From contig NW_017265140.1 of the NCBI RefSeq assembly GCF_001638985.1, positions 1,612,001 through 1,676,000 of the forward strand: DNA of 64,000 nt, given 5' to 3'. Source of the DNA: Phycomyces blakesleeanus NRRL 1555(-) (lineage: Eukaryota > Mucoromycota > Mucoromycetes > Mucorales > Phycomycetaceae). The notes beneath the pieces are model-generated. The model had not been told where the DNA came from, ran no database searches, and saw only the letters and a program-made list of their open reading frames with translations. A program made the position numbers and the translations under genes. This document shows positions 23,280-34,062 of the stretch, piece after piece (within the stretch, counting starts at the first letter, position 1; each line of letters opens with the position of its first letter).

Positions 23280-23294
23280 TGAGCTACATCCCCC
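23280..23294. repeat. tRNA-Ala 5'-end fragment / LINE target-site duplication 2
   Basis: TGAGCTACATCCCCC repeats the first bases of the tRNA-Ala gene (reverse), with one extra C, and separates LINE B from LINE C. Confidence 0.92.
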
Positions 23295-23344
23295 ACTTCT
23301 CTTTCACGTAAGCTTTATGTCTTTAAATTTTGGGTTTTTCAAAG

Positions 23345-23465
23345 TTTGCATCCATACAATTCTATCATCAATCCATCCAAAATATTGCTTCAACTATTGC
23401 ATCCATTGTCAAACACGACGCATCTACCCTTCCCACCACCGCATCCATTGTCAAAAAATTTTTTC
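23345..23465 (+). repeat. GCATCCATTGTCAAA-type repeats in the LINE 5' UTR
   Basis: GCATCCAT recurs at about 23348, 23398 and 23441, twice followed by TGTCAAA. Related CATCCATTGTCAAA copies lie in the LINE B 5' UTR (11880-11912) and degenerate ATCCATC copies in LINE A (6497-6540). Repeated 5' UTR units often carry LINE promoters; function here is inferred. Confidence 0.6.
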
Positions 23466-23541
23466 TATCGTTCCTGCCATTTTATCACCAATTTTCACTT
23501 TTTCTCTGCCGATTGCTGCCATCTCAAGATCATCGCCAAAC

Positions 23542-24420
23542 ATGTCGCAATTGTTGCCTGCTAATTGCATGCAAAGTCTGCCAGTCGAACTTGTGACGTT
23601 TTTAACCAGTATGCAGTCACAGTTCAATGCACTTAACGAACGTACAGCACATTTGGAATCTCTTGCTGCTGAAAATGTCCAATTGCATGCTTAATTAGCT
23701 AATGTCCGGCAGGAGAATGCTGATCTTCGATCTCAATTATTGCAAAATAATGTGACTGGTCCTGTTCTCAACTCTGCTTCTCTTCCTGCACCCCAGTCAA
23801 CTGAAGATCTTGGAACTGCTGCCTCCACTTGGGCCACCAAAACAAGCTTGATTCTGCCAGCCAAGACATCTCGAGTTCCTTCTGCCTGCCGGGTTGCTGC
23901 CTCTCAAAGACTGTTCTCTGACAAAACTGGTCCTGATGGTTTTGAATATGTTTATATTCCTCGCTCACGTCTTATTATGCACAGTGAAGTGCGCCGCTCT
24001 CTCCGCACTCTTGGTGTTGATACTGGTCATCTGTTAGATATTAACTTTCCTGCTCATGGGGTTATTGGAATTCTTGTTCATGTGCAGTATCTTGAGGAAT
24101 TTAAGTCCCAATTAGCTAGTGCTAAGGTCTCTCTTGTCAACAACTTTGATCCACTTGATCCTAAAAATGTTGCTGATCCCAAGTTTGCTAACTTGTCTGT
24201 CTCTGGTCTTGAAACCCAGGCTTTGGTTCTCCAAAATGCCCGCTGTCTCCAAGCCCTCAAGTTTTTGTGTTCTCACTTAGTTCTGCCAGTTGCTCACTTC
24301 TTTGTCCAGTCAGGATGGATTGGACTTGAGGAAATTCCTGCCCGACCAGTAGCTGAACACTTTGGTAATGCTCCAAACAAAAAGCGTGCCCTTGATGCTC
24401 TCACTGCTATGATTGAATGA
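23542..24420 (+). pseudogene. LINE C ORF1, one nonsense codon
   Basis: Starts ATG TCG CAA at 23542 with the coiled coil (LTSMQSQFNALNERTAHLESLAAENVQL). A TAA at 23692-23694 interrupts it, and the same frame then continues to the shared core (FEYVYIPRSRLI, LRTLGVDTGHLLDINFPA, DPLDPKNVADPKF). The end keeps the ATGA overlap with ORF2. Confidence 0.9.
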
Positions 24421-26951
24421 GTGACCTTTCAATAGGATTGTGGAATGCTAATGGACTTCAACCTTGTGCAATTAAAGACGTGCTCAACCACTGTCAATCT
24501 CTTCATATGCTTTTTATAACTGAAACATGGCTCTTATCCCCAGCCCGTCTTCCAACATCATGGTCTCAGTTTCATCTCTACGGATCTCCTGTTGCTGGCA
24601 ACTACTGCGGATCAATGGGAGTGTCATTGTTAGTCTCTCCTTCCTGTCCTTATGCTGTCACACAAATATCTATGCCCAACAACTATGCTCTTGCTGTCAA
24701 GATTGGTACCCTTCGACTTATATGCCTTTACTTACCACCCTCTATGCCCACTCATGAAGCTCTTGATATCCTCTCAGCCATTCCTTTAACTGATGATACC
24801 ATTATATGTGGAGATTTTAATGCACGCCTTGGTTCAGTAACTGGTGACTATGCATCTAACCCTCGTGGTGTAGCTTTAGAGCAATGACTTGAAGAACGAT
24901 CTTTAACTGTCCTCAATGGAGTTCTCTCACCATGCACACCCACATACATTTCCTTTCGTAACGAAGTTGAAACCAGCAGCATCATTGACCTTTTCATCAC
25001 CAACATCAACTTCGCCAACCCTTCTTTACACATTGCAACCAAACTATCTTTAGGCTCTGATCACCGACTTCTCTCACTTTCCTTTACTTATGACCTGCAA
25101 CACTCACCACCAGCATCTCCACCTATGCGCCAAACTTGGAATCTGTCACGTCTTTATGAAGATGATGTCAGATCATTATATGACACCACCTTTGTCACCA
25201 AATCCGCCTCCCTTCTCACCACACTGCAAGACCTTGTTCAGAATCCACCAACTATATGTTCACCCATTGATGCTCTTACTAACTCTTTCAATGCACTCAT
25301 TTATGACTCTCTTAGTAGCTCAATTGGTTCTCGCCCCCCTCGCCCCTCACATTGGAAATCGTTTTGGATCCCTGCATTGCAAGCTGCAGCCGACCATAGA
25401 GATGGTTGTTACAAGCAATGGCGTCGAGCTTGTGGCATTGACAAGATCAATTGGTGGAGCCGGCACCAGCATGCACACAAGGAGTTTCGTCAGCAAGTTC
25501 AGACAGCAAAGCATTTGTCTTGGCATGCTTTTTATCGCTCAATGAACTCGGATTTCAACAAGGCCACATCTAAGATAAAACAGTTGAAACGGCGCAGACA
25601 ACTATAACACACATTTCAGCATGATGATGGCCCAGCAGTCGCAGCAACAGTTATGTGTGACCATCTTACATCTGTCTATAGTGGACATATTCTTTCTAAC
25701 ATTCGACCTTCACCACCACTCAACACCTCTCTCATGCCTTTTGCCTCTGTTGACTCCCCATTCACCTCATCAGTGCTGGAGGCCTTCATGCAATTTATGT
25801 CTAACCACAAGACACCGGGTCCTGACCACATCCGTGCAGAAATGCTAAAGCCCATTCGGTCTCACATCTCACCTCTCCTTGCCTGTCTTTTCACCATCTG
25901 CTGGCAATAGTCATACACTCCTTCTCTCTTGTGGTATTTCAGATACGAAACAATAGAAAAATAAAATATTTGATAATAGAGCCATATACAAATACTTTGA
26001 GACTGTATATAAGTTGTCTTTATTCATAAATAAAAAGTGTCTCTTTTTATAAGAAAACACAATCTGCTCTTGTCATTACGTCTTAGTTTCTTAAGGCTTT
26101 CTTCCTTTACTATATTTGGTTATTAGAGTGTATTTACTGCTTAACTAGTGTTGGTGTTACAATTATGACATCAAGTCATAAATTGTACTTCTTTAGCTCT
26201 TAGCTATTCTTTTCTCTTTTATACTAGAGCTTTTGGACTTCCTACTAAATTAGCTCCATATCGATCTGACACAGTTTACCTGGCAGTATGATATAATTAT
26301 CTTCACAATCTTTAAGATATTATCTACAGTACTAACTGTAATAATTATTGGGCTAATTACTTAATCATTTATATAAATTTTATACTGACAAGATGATAGT
26401 TACTACACTATTCCAATATGAATATGTTTTTATATGTGATAAATCCAACATCTGAGTGTCTGGATCACCACATCTCTGGCGCCAAGCCCAAATATTTCCT
26501 ATATTTAAAAAGGGTAACCCTCTAGATGCTGCGAACTACCATCTCATCTCCCTTACTTCTGTAGTGCGCAAGTTATTTGAGATGTGCATAGCTCCTGAGT
26601 TGCATAAGTTCTCTCCTCCTCTGGATGTTGCCCAAGGTAGATTTCGTCCTCACTGTGGTGCTCTTGACCAAGCTCTCTGTCTGCATGACCTGATAAAAGC
26701 TCATTTTCATTATCATCATCACTATCCAATTGTTGCTTTCTTGGATATTAAAGCTGCCTATAACACTGTGGATAGACGTGTCATTTGGAATGCCCTTGTC
26801 AGACGATCCATATCATCTGCTCTACTTGGACTTTTAGTCAACATGTTTGAGGATATGTCTATCTCCGTTCTTCTTGGCAATTTCTCCTCACATTTATTTT
26901 CACCAAAAACAGGCATGCTTCAAGGTTCAGTTCTCAGTCCGCATCTATACT
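24417..26951 (+). pseudogene. LINE C ORF2, several stops, solo LTR, truncated
   Basis: Endonuclease motifs WNANGL, ITETWL, CGDFN, SIIDLFI and GSDHR are legible, then part of the reverse transcriptase. In-frame stops follow LEQ (24885-24887), RRRQL (25605-25607) and CWQ (25908-25910). The solo LTR interrupts at 25930; after it come LWRQAQIFPIFKKG, NYHLISLTS and FLDIKAAYNTV. The catalytic block has AYNTV where copies A and B have AYDTV, a lost Asp. The frame is cut off at 26951, before FADD. Confidence 0.9.
25930..26472 (-). mobile_element. Solo LTR (family 2) inside LINE C ORF2
   Basis: Bounded by the 5-bp duplication TCTCT (25925-25929, 26473-26477) and with inverted ends TGTGGT..ACCACA. It is not the family found at 1458 and 10508. 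On the minus strand a CTTATAAAAAG TATA-like box (about 26055) is followed by AATAAA (about 26025), so the LTR probably reads minus. Confidence 0.9.
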
Positions 26952-27271
26952 TGAATTTCTGAAGGTTTATCGGGTTTTAAAGCTCCGAATTCAAACTCTG
27001 CCCTTTGCTTACAGTGTCATAAAGCAATCTGTAGATCACTAGTTCAATTCCCACAAAAGACATATAAATATTTAGTAAAATATAACATAAATAAATCATT
27101 ATTATTAATTATTTTAAAGTTTGTTTTCTCTATTAATTTGTGACTTCTTGTGATGTGCATATACTTAAAACAATGCCGTGAATGTAAGCTATATAGCTTC
27201 AGTTTAAGCGTCACATAACGTCACAAATTGATAGAGAAAATATAATTATAAAGTTTATAGTATTTATTTTA
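26952..27271. other. Junction sequence between LINE C and the MULE
   Basis: No gene. It contains a degenerate polymerase-III-like B box (about 27033, GTTCAATTCC) and a hairpin (27124-27240). It may be what replaced the LINE C 3' end, or the left flank of the Merlin relic that continues after the MULE. It ends with the 9-bp MULE duplication. Confidence 0.4.
27124..27240. repeat. 117-bp imperfect hairpin (MITE-like)
   Basis: TTTTCTCTATTAATTTGTGAC at the left is the near-exact inverse of GTCACAAATTGATAGAGAAAA at the right, with further pairing inside (GTGATGTGC against GCGTCACAT) and a loop of about 50 bases. It could be a miniature inverted-repeat element. A clear duplication is not seen. Confidence 0.6.
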
Positions 27272-27475
27272 CAGCAGTCTTAGGGGACGGGGGGTTTTTG
27301 GCTATGGGGACGGGGGGGGGGGGGGGGTAATGGCACCGCACAATTTAAGGTGACTGCGAGTCCGAGGCCCGGCTATAAAGTGTCTTGAAGAACCCCCCGT
27401 CCCCATTCTTTATAAGCACATCTTGCTCTATTGTTATAAGTACACCCCTGTCCCCATCTTTGGATCATTCCAATT
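27272..27475. repeat. Left MULE terminus with inverted G-rich subrepeats
   Basis: Several GGGGAC(A/G)GGGG blocks occur in this end, two in plus orientation (27283, 27306, the second running into 16 consecutive Gs) and two inverted (CCCCCCGTCCCC near 27393, CCCCTGTCCCC near 27447). The end can fold on itself. The same arrangement occurs at the right end. Confidence 0.75.
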
Positions 27476-27653
27476 TCCCGGGAAAAATAAAAACACCCCC
27501 TTTCTTAAAGTCATTAACATTTAGTTGTAAGAATAAAAAATAATATTTTCAAATAACAAGATATGATGCCTTTTTTACGTTATGTACATTGCATACATTG
27601 CATACATGAATCAATAAAAATACTTATATAACTACAGTGCTCTTTTATTAAAT

Positions 27654-30600
27654 ATGAAGACCAACTTCAATACCTCTATTGAGAAGATGTACTTGCTTAA
27701 AACCACTCTCTCATTCTCCGAGAATGGTTATCCTGACAAGCAGAGTGTTCTTCAAGCCATAAAAAATTACGCCCTTTCTAATAACTTCACCGTTAAGATT
27801 AAGGAAGGAAAATTCCCTATTCTTCACATTGCTTGTTCAAAGACTGGTGTTTATCATGACAAGTGCAATATAAGTGATGAGAAAAGAAAGAAGACGCCCA
27901 ACTCTTCTCTTACTGGATGCCCCTATCTCTTAAGATTTTCTTATAAGAAGAAGAGCAAAATATATCTTTCTTTGTTCACCTATGGAGAAAACGAACATTG
28001 CCACAACCACCCTGTCACCCCTGAGAATTTGGCTTCTTCTCACCAAGGAAGAATATCTCTTTTGACTGCTGAAGATGCCACTATTGCAAAGACAATGTTG
28101 GAGAATCACGCCAAGTCCCGTGATGTTCAGAAGGCAACAAGTGACAAGGTGACAGGAATGAGAAAGCTGAGGATCAGCGATATCAACAATCTCAAGTACA
28201 GTGCTACTCGTGGTGATGAGGAGTCTGCCCATGGCGCTACTGAGCTCATCAGAACAATAGAAGGAAAGGGATTTTCCGTTCTCTACGAGTTTAATAAGAG
28301 AAATAGACTCACTCATATATTTTTTACAAACGATATAATGATCAAGAGAGCTTGACGTTTCCCCAATGTCTTTATTGTGGATGCTACATACAAGACAAAC
28401 TGCGCGAAGATGCCATTGGTTTGCGTAGAGGGTGTCAGTAACCTAGGTGGAGAAAGGTTGAAGAGCTTTCCTGTGGCCTTTGCATGGGTAGCCAATGAGA
28501 TAGAGAAGAGCTATGTTTGGTTTGTGAAGTCTCTGAAAGCAATTGTTTTGGAGGGGGTTGATAAAGCCCCTATATTTGTTACAGACAAATGTAAAGCATT
28601 GATGAATGCACTTGATTCCGAGTTCCCCTTGGCCAAGAAGCTTCTGTGTGGTTGGCATATGATCAACAACATTGCCAAAATGGCAAAAAAAACAATGAAG
28701 CCAGGAAAAGAAAAAGAGTTGTGCACACATTTAGTCAACAAAATGATCTTCGGAGATAAATGCGATGTCTTTGATGAAAATCTTGAACTTTTCAAATTGC
28801 TGTCATCTCGGAAAGATTTCCAAAGTAAAGAGCAGCTAGAAGACAATGATGATAATTCTACGAAGGTTGTAGAAAAAAGAACTCTAGAAAAGTACTTTGG
28901 AGATGAGTGGATGCCATGCAAGGAAAAGTGGGCTGGTTACCTCACTAGTCAATTAAAACATTTTGACTGTGTGACAACACAACGTGTCAAGAGTGGCCAT
29001 AATGCTCTGAAAAGAAAAATATCGGCTCTTCAGTCATTGAACTCTTCATTTGAGCAAATTTGCTCCTATCTTCTCCAGTTTGAGGGCGACTATCAGGACC
29101 TTGAGTTGAATGAGGCAACTATCACAGATGCCAGAATATACCATGAACCTTGCCTCCATAGATTGATTCACCACGTCTCCAGAATTGGTTTGATCACCAT
29201 CCGTGCTGAGCTTCTAGAAGAGGTTGTACCTGGTGAGCTTTGCAATTGCAGAGTAAAAGTGGTGTTTGGTCTTCCTTGTCACCATGATCTGCCAAGAGAT
29301 CATATGTTGCTATTATCAGACATTCCTGAAAGATGGATTCTGTCTTCTTCTTTGGGTGAACGTTTGAAGCAACTGGAATGTGACGTTTCTCTACAGAAAA
29401 TCGACATTGAAAAGTCTGCCCCATGGGTGAAATGTATAACAAAGCTTGAACAATTGTTTCGTCAGTGTGAAGGGAATCAACAAGTCCAGAATCTTATGGC
29501 AATGGTTGATGAACTTTTTGACAATGCTGGTGAAATAATTGACTATCCAAATGTTGTATTTCCTTTGGCAAGTGAGGTCAAAGCTCCTGGAAGACCTAAG
29601 CATGTCAAAAGGAAAACTGCTCTCCCAAAGGACTTTGTCCGTCACAAGCACAGACATCTTCTTGTGCAAAAGAACAAAGTAAGCATGCAACATACACAAA
29701 CATGATATCACAATCTAATACATATTTATTCTTTATTTCTTTAGAATGATATCAGAAGTATTTTGAAAGAAGGACTTAAAGAAGTGATGAAGGAGTTCTT
29801 AGAGGAAGAGCCTCTCAAAAAAAGTAATTTATAATTGTTTTTTTTGTGAAATTACAATGTAATATCTAATGCTTACTATCTCTAGTCATAAAAGAAATAA
29901 AAAAAGAAACCCAATTCACTGAAAAACAAAAGCCTCTCGAAGAAGGTAATTTTTGATAACTTATAAATGAATCACAAAATATTTTGTATGGTTTGCTCAC
30001 ACATTGCATGTTTTCTCTATAGTTAAAACAACCAATTTTGCTAAAAAGCAAGAGTCTCTCGAAGAAGGTAACCAATAAGATATTTTACTAAAATTAAATG
30101 CTAAATGTTACATTGTTTTTTGTTTCTTCTTAGCTGAAAAATATTCCTCTGGAATTAAAAGACCTAAACATCTCCAAGACAACTACTGGTACGATTTGCC
30201 TAGTCCAAGAAAACAAAACAAAAATGTGCATGACTTTGCTCTGCCTGCTCAAATCGACCAAGCCGTCATTTCGTTGACATTTAACCCCAAGTCCGATGGT
30301 TGGTGCGGTTTCCGTGTATTTTCACACCTGAAAGAGGGTGGAGAGGATCAGTTTCCTTTGGTGAAGAAGAAGATGTTGGCCACGATGGCAACCCACGGTA
30401 AACTTTACAAGCACAACTTTGGCATGGATGTTGCCAAAGTGACAGAGGTCATTGCCTTTGGCTCCGAGATTGACCCTGCTCTTGGGAAAAATATCCCATC
30501 TTGCCCTTCCTCTATGTGGTTCTCTGCACCAGACTGTGCTCAGATAATAGCTGACACCTATAACGAGCCTGTTTGTGTGTACTTGGACAATCGGAGCATC

Positions 30601-30948
30601 TTGCCTGTAACTTTCCTTCCCCTTCATGATCGGAAGCCTCTCAAAAGAAAGCCATTGCCGATGGTCTTGCACCATGTACATGGGTGCCACTGGAAAACAA
30701 TTAAAGTGAAGCCTCATGTACATCGGTCCTGGCCTGAGGTAAATGCGCTGTATTTTGATGCTATCCGTAGAGGGAGTATCATTGACTGCTTTTCCACAAG
30801 TTGGAATCATTGGGGTCAGTTCCCAAAGAACAAGTCTTATCTTTTACCCTCCACTACTACAACTACTACAATTACTACTACTGCCACTAACTCTCCTACA
30901 AATTCTCCCATAAATTCTTCCGATATTATTGACCTCACACATATATAA
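27654..30948 (+). pseudogene. MULE transposase joined to OTU-like cysteine peptidase
   Basis: Exons 27654-29678, 29745-29824, 29886-29945, 30023-30067 and 30134-30948. The N terminus resembles a FAR1/WRKY-GCM1-type DNA-binding region (CSKTGVYHDKC..GCPYLLRF..HNHPV). The MULE catalytic part follows: VDATYKTN, FVTDKCKALMNAL and LLCGWHM. A SWIM-like cluster (CNCRV..GLPCHH) and a GRPK tail come next. After three short acidic exons, the last exon encodes an OTU-like domain: DGWCGFRVFSH with the candidate nucleophile Cys, WFSAPDCAQIIADTYNEPV, and HHVHGCHW with the candidate His. Lesions: an in-frame TGA at 28353-28355, and an A8 run at 29817-29824 that puts exon 2 one base out of phase with exons 3-5 (A7 would fit). 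Confidence 0.82.
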
Positions 30949-31800
30949 CTTATCTATCTTTCTATCTTTTAATATACTTTACTCCTATTTTTTTCTTTAA
31001 TTTTTTAACAAACACAATTGCACCCAGTCTGTCCTTAATTTTAATGTTACATGTAAAACCTAGATACAAATATTATTGGCATCCAACTAATTGGAAGACT
31101 ATATAATTGGCTTTTATTTTTTGGAGTACAAAGTCTGTGCATTTATAAGCAATCTGATTAAGATATTCATCCAATCACAGACGTAAATTTTACCATAAAA
31201 GATGTAAAACAGAAACAACACATAGCTTTTGATAGATTTCTGTCTTAATTCGAATGCTAAAGCTTGGATATTTTGCCGTATTGCTGAAAAAATACATACA
31301 TCTCTATATCCAAAATTTGAAGTTAATTTATTATGTTTTGGTTGAATAAACAAGCAAAATATACACTTTTTTTCACATTTTTAACCATTTAAGATAGATT
31401 GTTTTTTGCTAATAAATATCTTTTCTACATAATAATATGGTCTAAAACTTTTACTGAAACATTTTTTTACTATTTTCTATTGATATAAAGCACTTGCAAG
31501 TGATTTTTACTAATATTTTCAAATTGTTGTTTTTTTGTTCAATCTTTCACAAATGAAATGCACAGAACTTTTGTAATTCACTCATTAAACGTGATTCAAA
31601 AAATATTACAAAACAAACAAATACTCACTTTATGCAGAAGAAATCAACAAAACCAACCATTTTACTCTCATATTTCTATCTATTTTTTTGAATGAGTTAT
31701 GAATTTTTTAAAAATAAATAAAAATGAAAATGAAAAGTTACGGACAAATGTTCTTCCACTTTTGCATGATTTTTCTTAGTGAATAAAGACAAGTGCTTAT
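30949..31800. other. Non-coding 3' arm of the MULE
   Basis: AT-rich DNA between the OTU stop codon and the right terminus. No gene or repeat that I can support. Confidence 0.5.
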
Positions 31801-31984
31801 ACTGGATGGGGACAGGGGGGTGACTGGTTTTTAGGGGACAGGGTGTTACACACAGAAACGATGGATGTCTGCTGGACAAGTTAAAAGTAGTCACGCCTCT
31901 AGTTATCTGCCAGACTACTCACTACAAGCTTGTGTAACACCCTGTCCCCATCATCCAAAAACCTCCTGTCCTCTAAGATTTACG
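31801..31984. repeat. Right MULE terminus, foldback
   Basis: TGGGGACAGGGGGGTGACTG and GGGGACAGGGTGTTACAC (from about 31807 to 31853) are answered by GTGTAACACCCTGTCCCCAT and CCTCCTGTCCTCTAAG (31932-31978) in inverted orientation, leaving a loop of about 80 bases. This mirrors the left end. Confidence 0.75.
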
Positions 31985-32147
31985 TTTATTTTAAGTGTTA
32001 TAATCTTATAAATAATATAGTTTGTGTGGCTTAGTCACGTGCCACGTCACAGAAAAGTTTTTTTGATGGCTTTTATTTTGTTTAAATATTATATTCATTT
32101 GTTTTTTTTTTGCTTTCTTTTCTTTTATTTCCACTTTATTTATTTTC

Positions 32148-33350
32148 AAATGGATAATCAATCTTTTTTATCAGTTTGTCTATTATCTATTCCTTCTTTG
32201 CGCTATGTAATGGCGTCAACATATACATCTGAAGTTGCAAAACAGTAAGTAAATAAGTTATTTTTAATTATTATATATTAATATTTAATATATATAAAGA
32301 TATTTGATTGCATGAGGTGCTTTATATCGAAGAAATCATATTATTTTTACTTGTTCTGGTGGCATTTCTATGGACTATATATTTGAAAAAGACAGAGGCT
32401 ACAGTTACAGATGCAATGGAGTAAATAGCATGGGAGCAACATGTTGTAAAAGAGAAAGAAAATCTGAAAGATTGAATTCTTTCTTTGCACAAAGACATCT
32501 TTGCTATGATATTGTTATGCAAGGAATATATTACTGGTTAAACCGGATTCCTAGAATGACAATGGGAGTTATGCTTGGTGTTTCTCCTGGACCTATGAGA
32601 CATCTCATTGCTAGTATTCACTAATTGATTCAAATGGATTTAACGAACAATGACATGAGAATTGATAAGTTTATAAGAGTTAAATATATATAGATATATT
32701 AAATATTTTTATAGGAGGTATTGATGCCAATGATTAATTCATTATTGTTGAAATTGATGAAAGCAAATTTGGAAAGAGAAAATATCACCAAGGACATTGA
32801 GTAGAAGCTGTTTGGGTTCTGGGAGGTATTAAGAAAATAGCAGAACGAAAAACATTTTTGGTGACAGTTCCTCAGAGAGATGCTGCAACTCTCCTTCAAG
32901 TGATAAAGAAGTATGTAAAGCCCAATAGCATTATTCACACAGATTACTGGGCTGCATATGGGGGATTGACATCAGTGGTTAATATGAACTATACTCATAG
33001 AACAGTCAATCACAATGGTGAGTATGTTACATCTAATGGTATTCATACCAATACTATAGAAGGTAAAATATTATAAAAGATAAAATTATTTTATTAACTT
33101 TTATTACATAGGTCTCTGGAATGAAATAAAAATGAACTGCAAGGCCAGATTGCGAACAAAACAAATGGTGCCATGGATGTTAATAGAATTCATATGGAGA
33201 AAAAAATATGAGAACAGATTGTAGCAAGGAATGCTAAAGACGTTAGCTGAGGTTTCTTTTGGAAGCCTTGTTGAAGACCCAATATTTACAAATTATGAAT
33301 ATTTAGAAGATGATGAAGATGAAAAATATATTAATTCTACAATGTTTTAA
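32148..33350 (+). pseudogene. Merlin-type (IS1595/ISXO2-like DDE) transposase relic
   Basis: The recognisable core is EIDESKFGKRKYHQGH, VWVLGGI, FLVTVPQRDAATLL, IIHTDYWAAYGGL, VNHNGEYV and GIHTNTIEGLWNEIK. This is the D-D-E layout of ISXO2-like transposases, found in eukaryotes as Merlin. An upstream part (32373-32624) has YSYRCNG..TCCKRERKS and helical sequence like the N-terminal zinc ribbon of that family. An intron is likely at 33064-33111. Stops after DAND and after QGH, a further TAG after ENRL, and unclear early splicing mark it as dead. Terminal inverted repeats and the duplication could not be placed. Confidence 0.8.
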
Positions 33351-34062
33351 TAAAAAAATTTAAGAAATATGGATTTAAATTAATTTGTTTTAATAATATT
33401 AAAACGATAATATAAAAACAAAACATAAATACATTTTAATTCAAATATATCAAAAGAACAACATCATTCAACATCTAATATTAGGTATAAGATAAGCTTT
33501 ATATCTTAAAAGAATCCAATAAAAAATATAGAGTGCAAAATGCATTTAGCCAGAATCAAACCAGAGTCTCCACATCAGCAAACCATAACTGTAAAAAGTA
33601 GGCCATAAGTATATGTAGTCGAAAAACATTTATTATGTGAAATATATAGCCCCTAATTTAAAAACATATTTGTTACCTTTCTTACATAAACTTTGAAACT
33701 GCATTATCTTCACAACAAAAAACAGTACTAAAATGTGACAACTATTGATTAATATTTACAAAATTCAGGCTATCCAAATCTGGTTTTGCCATTATTATAA
33801 GACAAATATTTGCAGAGTAATTTTTAAAAAAGATATTAAAACACAGATATATAGAACACAAAAAATGATTGGTTTTTAGCTTAAGAACATTGATCTGATT
33901 TTGAAAACTCATAAAGATATTATCCATATCGGTAGTTTAAATCCGGCTTTAAAAACCCCATAAACCTTTATTCAACCAAAAAGATGATATCTTTTCAAAT
34001 AGACATTTCACTTCTGTTGCAGCAGTTTCTGGAATTGCACTTCCAGTAAAACTTCTTTCTAC
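33351..34062. other. AT-rich spacer between Merlin relic and CACTA copy II
   Basis: No gene. A tRNA B-box-like GGTTTGATTC (minus strand, about 33563) is too degenerate to call. The block 33810-33975 is a repeat shared with 62093-62270. Confidence 0.5.
33810..33975. repeat. Dispersed repeat shared with 62093-62270
   Basis: The stretch from CAAATATTTGCAGAGTAATTT through TTGGTTTTTAGCTTAAGAAC to CGGTAGTTTAAATC is strongly similar to 62093-62270. The second copy lies just after the decayed MULE (59674-61857), so this may be the 3' end of another copy of that element. Confidence 0.7.

Larger units (their letters stand above)
23295..26951 (+). mobile_element. LINE copy C, 3'-truncated
   Basis: The same family as copies A and B; its 5' end ACTTCTCTTTCACGTAAGC aligns with theirs. 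It has lost everything after the reverse-transcriptase block GSVLSPHLY. The homologous sequence ends near 26951 in CGCATCTATAC, and the missing part is nowhere else in the window. It carries several stops and a solo LTR and is the most decayed and the farthest from the tRNA. Confidence 0.9.
27272..31984 (+). mobile_element. MULE (Mutator-like) transposon with an OTU-domain protein
   Basis: The 9-bp sequence TTTATTTTA flanks the element at 27263-27271 and 31985-31993, the duplication length expected for Mutator-like elements. The ends are related: CAGCAGTCTTAGGGGACGGG at the left against CGTAAATCTTAGAGGACAGG read from the right. The single multi-exon gene (27654-30948) carries two lesions, so this copy is probably inactive. 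Confidence 0.9.

Noticed and set aside
27033..27060. tRNA-like B box GTTCAATTCC
   Set aside because: The distance to the candidate D-arm is about 11 bases too short and no acceptor or T-arm pairs; not a tRNA gene.
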